Assembly (NCBI GenBank): GCA_964036045.1
Contig: OZ038382.1
Location: 87,095,795 to 87,159,794, forward strand
Length of the DNA: 64,000 bases
Source of the DNA: Eutreptiella sp. 'Long Island Sound 2002'
Taxonomy: Eukaryota; Euglenozoa; Euglenophyceae; Eutreptiales; Eutreptiaceae
Direction of reading: 5' to 3'
Below the pieces are notes generated by a model. It was given only the letters and a program-made list of their open reading frames with translations. It was not told where the DNA came from and ran no database searches. The position numbers and the translations under genes are program-made. This document shows, piece by piece, positions 1 to 9,690 of the stretch (its first letter is position 1; every line of letters begins with the position of its first letter).

Positions 1-303
1 GTCGACAGGGGTTGACGTGCGGTGGCGGTCCCCACCACAATGTCCTCCGCAAATACCAGGAGCGTGGTCTGTAGGGGGTATGGTGCCACGTCCGGGTATG
101 TGCGTCGGATGTAAAACGCCAGCGGGAGGGTGATGAGTAGGAAGAAGAATGGGCCTTCCGCACCCCCTTCCGGGACCCCACTGGTCGGGTGGAACCATGG
201 GGTGGTGCCCACGTCTGTTTTTACTGCGTACATGCGGGTGGCGAGGTACGCTTGCAGGAAGCCCTGGAAAGGGAGGTCCATGTGCTCCCAGACAGCCCGT
301 AGG
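1..303 (-). mobile_element. 5'-truncated LINE reverse-transcriptase fragment
   Basis: This segment is a near-copy of 18387-18689 in the larger LINE: the two can be aligned base for base from the first base to about 303, where similarity stops abruptly. Read on the minus strand it covers the RT region around the catalytic box, here FAED at 42-53, where active non-LTR RTs have (F/Y)ADD. The other copy reads FADN at the same place. The left edge continues beyond the window. On its right it abuts the RT start of a decayed gypsy element, so it probably inserted there as a 5'-truncated copy, as target-primed reverse transcription often produces. Read-through into flanking DNA is open but no complete protein can be made. 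Confidence 0.8.
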
Positions 304-312
304 ATGGCAGGG

Positions 313-588
313 TTAATCCCCGTGTTTACACTCCCCAACAAGGCCATCAGCTATACATTCCTGGATCTGGCGCTCATTTTCGTCCATTTGGTCTTGTGGG
401 GCGAGGTATGGACGCCGTCTTACCACAGACCCTTCAAATTCTTGTTTGAGTTTGAAGTCCTTCTGGACCCATTTTTTACAAGACAGTGGTGGGGGCAACG
501 CTCGAAAGTCCTCGTGGTATTTCTGGATGAGCTTATCGAGAAGATGGTCAAGGTTTATGCTCTCCGGTTTCTCAGCAATCCTCAGCAT
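313..588 (-). pseudogene. gypsy pol fragment: N-terminal end of reverse transcriptase
   Basis: The 91-codon frame carries the pre-RT linker and the start of RT: a segment ending RRRPYLAPQDQMDENERQI, matching the 'R.Y.L.P.E...E..QI.E.L..G.I' entry to the RT fingers in Ty3/gypsy proteins. The catalytic core is missing because the frame ends where the LINE fragment begins. A protein-like stretch just upstream (about 600-775, acidic, with CLPCVQQGCQ) lies in another frame, so at least one frameshift separates it from this piece. No function can remain. Assignment to gypsy is firm from position and order; the exact clade is not determinable from this short piece. Confidence 0.65.
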
Positions 589-788
589 GGAGGTTGCTCT
601 TCCCTTTTTCGTGATTCTTCTTACGCCCGAAAGTTACAGTGGGCAATTGGTCCTCCCAGTCCTGGCATCCCTGCTGGACACAGGGAAGGCAGTATACCAG
701 GGCTATCTCAGGATCGGGGAGAGTCATTTGTTCATCATCCTCGTCGTACCATATAGACGTTACGGGTCAGGTACCTGGCGCTAAAGCC

Positions 789-1691
789 TCAGCCAACAAC
801 ATGCCCGTCTCTTGGTACGACATGCAGGACCTTCAACAGGTCCTTTGGGCTAAGGCTGAGGGTATCAAGCGTGGATCCAGAGGACAGGCTCGCCGCAGCC
901 CGCATTGAAAACACGGTGTGGTCGTGAGACCCGCCAGGGGTGCACACACCAAGATCCACCTCTTCTAATAGCAGCTGCGCTAAGAAAGCCCTGTGCTTCA
1001 GTGTTAACACCTCCGGGTCTACCGGCGGTATTGAGCTAGTCCTTCCACTTAGGTGGTTGTTAGCATTAGCCACGGGAGTAGGGACTCCAAGCGTCTCCTG
1101 CTCATCGAAGCAGTCACCACTCATAGTTGTGACCAAAGAGTACTCGGATCTTTTCTTAAGGTCCAGGAGGGTAAGGCCTCTGTTTTCGGCCCTCAGCTCC
1201 TTGAGTACTTCCCTGGCAAGGTTACTCACCTGTACTGGGTTCAGCGTGCCATCAGCGAGGGACAGGACACTGCCCCACTGAGGGGCAGGCATGGTCTCTT
1301 GAGAGTCTTCAGGAAGGTAGATGGGGCCGTTGGAGAGTTCAGGTCTTCCAACAGTCATACGGTCCAACAAACGCCTCCAATAGGCATCTTCCACTGTGAT
1401 ACCCCAGTCTGGGGTGCAAAGCACCACTCTCGCTCGTTCAAGGGTCCTTTTGGTCAACACCTTAGAAGTTTGGGAGAATGGGAGGTTAGCACAGCACAAC
1501 TTCATCGATTTCCAGTAAAAGCGATAGGTGTTATTGAGATATTGTGAACAATCGAGCTGCATCATATGCTGCTCCTTACTCGCAAACAACTCCACCGGAA
1601 CTTCCTTCACGTCTACCTGCAGGGCGGCCAGTCGATTATCCCAGACGGGTCGCACCAATTGATAGTTTTCAGCTCGATAAGACCGGTTCAC
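789..1691 (-). pseudogene. gypsy pol linker with Dam-like methyltransferase-type domain
   Basis: The 300-codon frame lies between the protease and the RT start. Residues about 33-100 contain VELFAS, then YWKSMKLCCANLPFSQ, then RARVVLCTPDWG. This spacing (D/E-LFAS, W.NPPFS, V..K....LLV.P.W) is the pattern of Dam-like N6-adenine methyltransferase domains seen in some phages and in DIRS-type retroelements. Here the expected NPPF/DPPY catalytic box reads NLPF, so activity is doubtful. The same position in the intact chromovirus pol (residues about 236-335) has a related domain. The remaining residues (100-300) are hydrophilic and not recognised. Domain identity is my inference from motifs, not from a search. 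Confidence 0.5.
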
Positions 1692-1842
1692 ATAGGGTGG
1701 ACCGGATTGTATCCTTTATGACAGGTCCAGAGGGACAAAGAAAAGGCCACTGCCGAAGTCGCAGTGTGGGGCATAGGGACGTTGCAGGGACAACCGTTTT
1801 ACCTGGGGGTTACAGCGCAGGAGATCTGTGCCAATGACAATG

Positions 1843-2082
1843 TCAAAGGGAGTCGGTGTCAAGCACGCTGCAGCGCTGAGTCACCAGTCCATCGCCCAGA
1901 CATACGATCACATCAATCTTCCCCAGGGAATTGATGGTTATTCCATCCTCCATCCTTGTATTGGTTTTCCAGATCTTGGCTTGCTTTAGCAATCTGCGGG
2001 CCACGATTGAACGTGTGGCGCCCATGTCCACCACCGCCTTGTGATCCTGATCACCTTTTTTAACGGTGAGCGCAAAAACCAA
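1843..2082 (-). pseudogene. gypsy aspartic protease fragment
   Basis: Retropepsin-like segment in which KAVVDMGATRSIVARRLL (active site at about 2017-2028) corresponds to the hydrophobic-D-T/S-G-A motif of LTR-retrotransposon proteases. The Thr/Ser after the catalytic Asp is Met here, which would be expected to impair the enzyme. A downstream hydrophobic strand (IDVIVCLGDGLV) fits the second half of the fold. The frame stays open only within this piece; gag upstream is in other frames. In an intact element this protease would cut the Gag-Pol polyprotein. Its place between gag remnants and the methyltransferase-like linker supports the call. Confidence 0.65.
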
Positions 2083-3866
2083 ATCCCCTTCGTCAGGGCC
2101 GCTCCTCTATCCCTCTCCACCCCAGCAGCCTGCAGGCAATTAGGCTGCCTGTTGAGCTTGCGCTTCTTGGCGTTATCGCCCTTCTCGGTGCCGCCAGCGC
2201 CTAGGGTGAAGGGTACAGTCCGCTTGTCACCCGGTTGCTCACCCTTGGCTTTGGGGTTGGGTGCTCCTGTTCCACCAGTGGGGGCAGGCTGAGGTCCTTT
2301 GTCCTTGAAGAGGGTTGGCCTTACTGGGGCGTCCCCCAGGATTACGGCCTCCTCTCTCGGGGGTACCCTTACTGGCGTTCTTCCGCCGTTCTTCTTCCGC
2401 TTTCTCATGTTTTTGCGCTTCCGGGCTTTTAATGTGGCATTTGTCCTCCTAATGCTGACACTTGCCGCAATATCCGGACGGTATCGTGCAGCGGAAATGG
2501 TCTTGGTGTGTCACCTCTTGACCTTCCTTAGTTTTCTGTTTGCGCTGCAGCTGGAGCAGACAAGAACTCTGCCCATCACAGGCAGCTGCGTGGCAAGGTC
2601 CACCTCAACCGTGCGTAGGACAACAATAGAAAAGATTAGGGGCCCCTTTGCCTTTGGAGGGGGTATCTCCTTCATGTGTTTCAACCGTCCACATCGGCCC
2701 TTCCCAGGGTTAGTATGGGGTCGAGGCGTCCCCCTCAGCGACCTTTGTCAGCATGGGTCCCCGTCTGCAGATGCTTGCGCAGCTACTTGTCCATCCGAGA
2801 GTCATTCTGCCTCTCCGTGGCCAAGTCAATCTGCAGATCGATTAGATCATCATAGGAGTGCATCTGAGCTTTCCTCTCAGACGTCTCCCAGCAGTTCTCC
2901 CTGGTTCTGGGAGGAATCCTCCCTACTAGCCAAAGGTGATGCTCAGTAGGACCATAGGCGGTGGGCTTCATACGCCCAATGAGCTCTTTGAGCTGTGCGG
3001 CATTTTCAATGATGCGTGCAGCGGTTAGGAATTTGGGGAGTGTAGGCAACTCCTCGCTTTTGGTACGGACACTCAGGTCCGTCTGATAGAGTGGATACAT
3101 CTGTTCCAGTCTCTTCAGGAGGTTGCCCCAGTTGGCGCTCTTCCTGTAGCAGTGTTCACCCGCACGCCTTCCTGATGAGGGTGCATTTCCCCCTGGCGTC
3201 AGCATGTTGATGACCCGTGAGGAGTAAAATATTGGAGAATTCCTCGGCCCACCTGGGCAGCTTTTTGGGATCAAACTGTAGGAGCTCCATCTGAAGTTTC
3301 GTCGTGGCGATGCCCTTTGTGCCCCTACTTGGTGTACCTTATTCATCCGAGGGCCATGTAGTGGCAAACGGCGCCAGTGCAGCCAGGTCATAGCTCTTCA
3401 TCTCAGCCACCGAGGTGTCGCCTACACCACAGATAGGCGCAGTCCTCACATGGGGGTGGATTGGGCTAGGACAGATGCCCATAGCGGAGCTGCAGATGCC
3501 TTCGCAGCTCTTCACACCCCTGGTCATCAGTTCCACACCAGGCGACATGGTACGGGTTCTTCAGGTCCCAGAGCCCCACGTTAGCTTTGAGTGCCGCTGA
3601 CAAGGCACCCAGCTCGGGTTCTTCATCACCTGCACCCAGGATCCCTGGACGCGGCTCCATGGTCTCATCGAGACCAAGCTTACGGGCTGCAATGCGTGGA
3701 ACCAAACCTCGTTCCACGCATGAAGGTTCTCAAGCCACGCCCCTTGGAGAGGGCTTCCTCTCTCCATGCACTCAGGCTCCTTCGGCTCCTTCCAGGGCGT
3801 AGGTTTTTTGGACACCCAGTCAGGTTCCCACGAACCTACATGCCCTAGATTGCCAACAGACTCCAT
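1986..3866 (-). pseudogene. gypsy gag remnant, several frameshifts
   Basis: Protein-like pieces follow one another in changing frames. A possible N-terminus is at 3866-3466 (acidic, 'LSAALKANVGLWDLKNPY'). A capsid-like helical piece is at 3391-2783, with LLKRLEQMYPLYQ and a Lys/Glu-rich C-terminus. Around 2470-2430 there is a broken zinc knuckle (YCGKCQH, then a TAG at 2451-2449, then EDKCH). A basic proline-rich tail at 2408-2100 leads to the protease. Gag would package the element RNA into particles. No frame is intact over more than about 200 codons, so this copy is dead. The order and knuckle position support gag; sequence similarity to named gag families was not evident. Confidence 0.5.
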
Positions 3867-4221
3867 TGTATTTCAAGCGGTGCACACAAAGTGCTCATCC
3901 TTGTCTATTCGACAAGAATTATGTCAGGTTTCACATTACAACTATTTGCTTTCTTTGAAGAAGGTTGATGCTTTGTACCTATGTCTACCTTGTCCATCTG
4001 CAGCTACTCCTTGCTACGTATGCTTTGATGTGGAAGGAGACCATCCCTACAGTAAAATGTCGAATAATGTCCCTGAAAAAAGTCTCGTAATGTCCAAAAT
4101 GGTCAGGATAATGTCCTAGGACTTACAATTGTGAAGTCTTGGGACAAGTCTTCTAATGTCCCAAATCAATTTTTGAACTGTTCCCTTCGCGCGCGCCGAG
4201 GAGAGGGAGTACCCTGGCGGC
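3867..4221. other. AT-richer spacer with short 'aatgtcc' repeats
   Basis: No gene recognised. Between about 4045 and 4165 the word aatgtcc recurs five times at intervals of roughly 20-50 bases (near 4047, 4068, 4089, 4111, 4155). This may be the eroded upstream or LTR side of the decayed gypsy element, but no TG...CA ends or primer site could be placed. Confidence 0.4.
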
Positions 4222-4263
4222 TAGCGCGCTGGGGTACGACTTGACAGACATGGGTTCGATTCG
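4222..4263 (+). other. Weak tRNA-like A-box/B-box pair
   Basis: An A-box-like tagcgcgctggg (4222) is followed by a B-box-like gggttcgattcg (4252). The spacing of 30 bases is shorter than in a normal tRNA (about 44), and no acceptor stem can be drawn, so this is at most a SINE head or chance. It sits directly at the left edge of the T-free tract. Confidence 0.2.
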
Positions 4264-4269
4264 TGTATT

Positions 4270-5700
4270 TGCACGGGAACAGGGGGTTTAGGCAGCACAG
4301 CAGGACGACACAGCACCGCACCCAAAGGACAGACAGAGCACAAGAACGCGCCACAGCAGCGGGCGAAGCAAGACGCGACCCAAGTACCGCAAGGAAACAA
4401 ACAACACAGCACAGAACCAAGAGACGCACCATGGGACAGCAGAGCACCTAACGGAACAGCGCAGCAGAAACCAGAACAAGAATGCAACGCAACAGGGCCA
4501 AACCGAACAGCAAGACGCACCACGGCAGAGCACCACACAGACAGAAACAGCCCGGAGCACCACGAAAAGGCAAGGAACAACGCAAAACAAAAAACAGCAG
4601 AGAACACAGCAGCACACAACAGCAGAACACAAGAAAAACAGCAGAACAAGACCCAGCACAACACCGCGCCAGACAGCGGGGCGCAAGAAACCAGCCCAAA
4701 ACAAGCACCCCACACAGCACCGGGCAGACCACACAGCACACCACAGACCGCAGCACCACACGCAACGACGCAGACCACGCACAACACAGGGCACCACACC
4801 CAGCCGGGGGGGGGGGCAGCACAACCAGCACACACAAACAAAAACAGCGCACAGCATCCGGGAGGGGTGCGCGGCGGGAAACACCACACGGCACCCCACA
4901 ACAGGGCAAAAAACCACACCAAAGAGACCTACACAACACACACCAAGGCAAGGGGAAACAGCACGACAAGAGCGGGCGCAACAGGCCAACCCCACCACAG
5001 CACCAAAGGGCAACGACAGGCCGCAAGTGCTGCAGGACAGGACAAGAGGACGGAGCACACAAGCACGGCACCAGAGGCAGCACGGGGAAGAGAAACACCG
5101 CACGCACGGTGCCACCGGACAAGTGCAACACCACAGGCAACAACACACAGACAACAGGCAGAACGTGGAAGCACCAAACGACACAGCGCAAGCGCAAACT
5201 GGCCTCCACCGGGGCGCAACGCCTACAGCAACACACCCCAGCACACCCCACAGCCCAGGACCCACAAACCACCCCTGCAGCGCGCAACCGGCGCAGCACA
5301 GCAAAAAAAAAGGAAGCAGAAAAAAAACGAAACAAACTGAAAACAAACGCAAGGCAAAAAAACAGGGGGGGAGGGGGGGCAAAAAGAAAAGGGAAAAGAA
5401 AAAAGAGGGGGGGGGGGCGTCGGGACAACAAGACGCCAAGGCCCAAGGCACTCCGGGCCGGAAAACACAGAATGCCAGAGACAACAGAGACGCACAAAAG
5501 AAAAAAAACAAAACACAGCAACAACCACAAACAGGGCAACCCGAGCCCGGAGGGGGCCGAACAAACAAAGAGCGCACCGGGACCGGCCGGATGGAAAGGT
5601 GAGGCGGACCAAAATGCGCCCGGGAGGCCAGCCTGCCCAACTCGGCCAAGAGAAGCACGCACACGCACACACGCATGGGACCCGGGCGTGGCGTCCTCCG
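4270..5700. repeat. T-depleted low-complexity tract (plus strand A/C/G only)
   Basis: For about 1.4 kb the plus strand is almost without T: whole 60-base lines (4501-4800, 5041-5100) contain none. It is a mix of CAACAC, ACAGC, AGCAC and G-run or A-run words rather than an exact tandem repeat. Because every stop codon contains T and, on the other strand, A, all six frames are open by composition alone, so the long frames here (for example 4288-5814 minus) are not evidence of genes. G runs of 9-10 occur at about 4807, 5367 and 5405. Confidence 0.85.
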
Positions 5701-6239
5701 ACCTGAAAAGGGCTGGTGTCGGCGTCCGCACGAAACAGCCCCGGTGCGGCAGCTGATTCCCCCGTCGAAACACGGGCGGTATGGGAAACCGGACGCCTCA
5801 GTGACCGGGTCCACACAGGCAAACCACCGCAGCGCACGCAGCCTGAGACCGAGACCAACATCGCGGGGCCCGAAACGGGTACAGCGCGGAACGAGCCCAG
5901 CACCTCAGCCTCGGCGGGGGCCAGGGGCAGGCACAAAGAGCCAGGTTCTCGGCCAACCTCCACGTGCCCCGCGCAGCGGCCCAGTAAATCCGGGGGCCCA
6001 AGCCCCCGGGCTGTGGAAGGGCACCACGGCGTGGGAAAAGCTGACCGGAGCACCGAGAGCGACTGGACCGGGCAAGGTGCGGCGCACCAACGCGGGGCCA
6101 GGAGGCACTACAGAGACACACGCCGCCGGCCACCACCAAGGCACACGGACAGGTGCCAAGCAACAACGGCCACCAGGTGCCGCAAATCCAGAAAGCGCAA
6201 CGAACAAACGCTCAGAACCAGGTGCCAGGGCAAACCCAA
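5701..6239. other. GC-rich spacer, no gene recognised
   Basis: T becomes normal again after about 5700. The segment is GC-rich and open on both strands in places, but none of the possible products shows a recognisable domain, and the frames run straight into the low-complexity tract on one side and the minisatellite on the other. Confidence 0.4.
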
Positions 6240-8060
6240 ACCACACATTACAAACCCCGGCCAGCAATGGCGGTTTACAGGCAGAGGGTGCGAACCGACA
6301 TACACACCCCAACAGCCCAGCCAGGAGTGGCGGGGCACAGCCAAAACCCGAGCCCAAGCACACACACCCACGGCGCACATCCCAGCCAGGACTGGCGGGG
6401 TACAGGAGGAGCGCGCACACAAACACACACACACACCCGAACACCCCAGCCAGCATTGGCGGGGCGGAGCCAAAACCCAATTCCAAGCACACACACGCAC
6501 ACCGCAGACCACAGCCAGGATAGGCGGCCTACAGGAGAAGCACGCACACAAACACACACAGACCCCAAAACCCTAGCCAGGAGTGGCGGGGCACAGCTGA
6601 AACCCGAGCCCAAGCACACACACCCACACCGCACATACCCGCCGGGATTGGCGGGGTACAGGAGGAGCGCGCATGCAAACACACACACACAGCGCAACAC
6701 CCGAGCCAGAATTGGCGGGGCGTAGGCGAACTCGAGCCCTAGCACACACATCCACACTGCACACCCCAGCAAGGAGTGGCGGGGTACAGCACGAGGGCGG
6801 ACACAAACACACACTCACCCCAACGGCCCAGCCAGGAGTGGCGGGGCGCAGCCGAAACCCGAGTTCAAGCACACACACCCCCACCGGACGCCCCAGCCAG
6901 GATTGGCGGGGTAGAGGAGGAGCGCGCACACAAACACATACACACACCCCAACAGCCCAGCCAGGATTGGCTGGGCGGAGCTAAAACTCAAGCCCAAGCA
7001 CACACACCCACCTCGCAGACCCGAGACAGGATAGGCGGGCTACAGGAGGAGCGCAAACACAAACACACATAGACCCAAACACCCCAGCCAGGAGTGGCGG
7101 GGCGCAGCCGAGACCCGAGCCCAAGCACAGACACCCACAGCGAACACCCCAACCAGGAGTGGCAGGGTACAGGAGGAGCGTGCACACAGACACACACAGA
7201 CCCCAACACCCGAGCCAGGAGACGCGGCGCGCAGCCAAAACCCCAGCCCAAGCACACACACCCACACAGCACAACCCAGCCAGGATTGGCGGGGTACAGC
7301 AGGAGCATGCACACAACCACACACACACACCCAACACCCCAGCCAGGCGAGGAGGGGCGCAGCCAAAACCTGAGCCCAAGCACACACACCCACACTGCAC
7401 ACCCCAGCCAGGAGTCGTGGGGTACAGGAGGAGCGCGCACACAAACACTCACAGACCCCCACACCCCAGCCAGGAGTGGCAGGATGCAGCCGAAACCAGA
7501 GTTCAAGCAGGCACACCTACCCGAGCCAGGATTGGTGGGGTACTGGAGGAGCGCGCACACAAACACACACAGACCCCAGCGGCCCATGCAGGAGTGGCGG
7601 GTCGCAGCCAAAACCAGACCCCAAGCACACACACCCACACCGCACACCCAAGCCAGGAGCCGCGGGGTACCGGAGGAGCGCGCACACAAACACACACAGA
7701 CCCGGACACCCCAGCCAGGATTGGCGGGGCGCAGCCAAAACCCGAGCCCAAGCACACACACCCACACCGCACAACCCAGCCAGGATTGGCGGGGTACAGG
7801 AGGAGCGTGCACACAAACACACACACACACACCTAACGCCCCAGCCACGAAAGGAGGGGCGCAGCCAAAACCCGAGCCCAAGCACACACACCCACACTGC
7901 ACACCCCAGCCAGGAGTGGCGGGGTACAGGAGGAGCGCGCACAGAAACACACATAGACCCCAACAACCCAGCAAGGAGTGGCGGGGCGCAGCCGAAACCC
8001 GAGCCCAAGCACACACACCCACACCGCAAACTGCAGCCAGGATTGGTGGAGTACAGGAGG
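6240..8060. repeat. 64-bp CA-rich minisatellite, about 28 subunits, partly dimeric
   Basis: The word agccagg(a/n)(t/g)tggcgggg recurs every 62-65 bases (for example 6319, 6384, 6448, 6513, 6575). Two subunit types alternate over much of the array: one continues 'tacaggaggagcgcgcaca', the other 'cagcc(a/g)aaacccgagccc'. This gives a higher-order unit of about 128 bp. Each subunit ends in a (CA)n stretch. The array is imperfect, with substitutions and small length changes. Open frames over it on both strands are repeat artefacts. Confidence 0.9.
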
Positions 8061-8520
8061 AAGTAGGTAGGTAGGTCATCTCGGGACTGGGTTTGCCCCC
8101 AAGGTCGGTCTTACCAAGCAGCTTTTGCTTCCCCAACGACGGCCCTACTGCATGTGCCCCGACAAAGCGGCTCCCCCACATGGGGGAAGGGTGTGGTCGC
8201 CGCGAGCAGTACCCTACAGCGGCCTCTGCCCAGGAAGGTAACCCATCTTCGACCGAAGTCTCACATTCCTCTCCTTCGGGCGATGGGGTGATGGGGGAAG
8301 GGTCCCATCGCACATCCTCATCAACCTGCGGATTCTTGGGCCCAGGGGCCGGGAGCCAGGCCTAAGCCCCTGTCCTGCAGGCAGCCCCAACTGGTTTGGT
8401 TTTCAGTAGGCGTGAGGCGACTTGACGAAGCACGTGCTACGGGACTCGCATGCCGTGGCGCACACTCACGCCTCCTGACTCGGTCGAGCTTGCGCTCTCC
8501 CGGGGGTTCGGGGGTTCCAA
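8061..8520. other. Unassigned segment right of the 64-bp array
   Basis: A short (GTAG)n run at 8063-8076 marks the array edge. The remaining 440 bases are GC-rich; a frame on each strand is open for 80-100 codons but no domain, signal peptide or repeat is visible. I see nothing that can be named. Confidence 0.35.
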
Positions 8521-9690
8521 GTAGGTCGTTGTGGTTGGTTGGTTGGCCGTATGGTAGAGTTGCGGTGTAGTTTGTTAATGTTGGTTTGTCGGTTGCCTGA
8601 TTGTAGAGTCACGATTTTCTGTTTTGTTTGTGTATATGGTTGTCTGCTGACATGGCGCATCATGGTGTGGTCAACCCGTTGGACGCCGTTCCCATTTCAA
8701 CCCGTGCACGCCTGGCTGGTTCAATGTTGGCCTGCTTGTGTGTGGTCTGTTGACGGTCCGGTCGCGGCTGCAGCTGCGGTGTGATTGGTGTGCGGTTGTC
8801 TTGGCTGCCTCATGGACGGCTTGGTTGGTGTGAGTTCGGTCACGCTGCTGCCGGTGGTCATATAGCCGGATGTTGTTTGTGTAGCCGGCAGGTCGGTTTC
8901 GTTGCTGGTTAATTGCGTCTCCGTTTGTCCAAGTGTAGTATAGTGTAGTTTGTTAATGTTAGTTGGTTGGTTGCGTGATGGTAGAGTCACGATGTTCTTT
9001 TTTGCTTGTTGGTACGGTCGTCTGCGGACGTGGCACACCATGGTGTGGCTCACCTGTTGGACCCCGTTCCCGTTTCAACCCGTGCACGCCTGGCTAGTTC
9101 AATGTTGCCCGGCTTGCGTGTGGCCTGTTGATGGGTAGGTCCCGGCTGCAGCTGCGGTGTGGTCGATGCGCGGTTGTCTTGGACGCCTCATAGTCGGCCT
9201 GGTTGATGTGGGTTCTGTCGCGCTGCTGCTGGTGGTCGTATAGCCGGATGTTGTTTGTGTAGTCGGCACGTCCGTTCCGTTGCTGGTTAGTTGCGTCTGG
9301 GTTTATTCAAGTGTAGTGTGGTGTAGTTGGTTAATGTTGGCTGGTCGGGTCCGTAATGGTAGAGTAGCGGTGTTTTGCTGTGTTCGTGGATATGGTGGTC
9401 GGCAGGCGTGCCGCACCACGGTGTCGCCGACCTGTCTGACGCCGTTCCCGTTTCAACCCATGCACGCCTGGCTAGTTTGGTGTTGGCCGGCTTGCGTGTG
9501 GTCTGTTTATGGTCACGTCGTGGCCGCTGCAGTGGTTTTGTTGGTGCACGATTGTCTTAGCCGCCCCAAGGTCAGCTTTTTCGCCGTTGGTTCCTTGGCG
9601 CTGCAGCAGGCGTTTGCGCGGTCTGATGTTTCAGTTGTCATGCCAGTGTCGGTGTTGGCTGGTACTGTTCCGGTTGCGTCAGGCCGGCAT
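8521..9690. repeat. 378-bp direct tandem repeat, three degenerate copies
   Basis: The word tag(t/g)t(t/g)gttaatgtt occurs at 8568, 8946 and 9324, exactly 378 bases apart. The surrounding sequence can be followed through all copies, including 'cgtgcacgcctggct' or a close variant, 'tatagccggatgttgtttgtgtag' and 'ttgtcttgg'. Copies differ by scattered substitutions, mostly transitions. The plus strand is G/T-rich. No open frame is conserved across copies. The repeat could be an untranslated part of a retroelement, but no coding link is visible. Confidence 0.8.

Larger units (their letters stand above)
304..3866 (-). mobile_element. Decayed Ty3/gypsy LTR retrotransposon (gag to start of RT)
   Basis: On the minus strand the order from right to left is gag (about 3866-2400), aspartic protease (2082-1843), a linker with a methyltransferase-like domain (1691-789) and the first part of RT (588-313). 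The order is that of Ty3/gypsy elements. The frames are broken by several frameshifts, and the element is cut at about 303 by a LINE fragment, so the rest of RT, RNase H and integrase are absent. No LTR could be recognised on the right side (3867-4180). It is a different lineage from the intact chromovirus at 21.3-34.5 kb but shares the same unusual domain between protease and RT. Confidence 0.75.

Noticed and set aside
4288-5814. 508-codon minus frame and 424-codon plus frame over the T-free tract
   Set aside because: A strand without T (and a complement without A) cannot form stop codons, so all frames are open by composition. No domain is present.
6240-8060. CRISPR-like array
   Set aside because: Repeats are contiguous with no unique spacers, and the context is eukaryotic.
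6153-8313. Long His/Thr/Pro-rich plus frames and Cys/Val-rich minus frames
   Set aside because: Translations of the 64-bp minisatellite; open on both strands and without domain.
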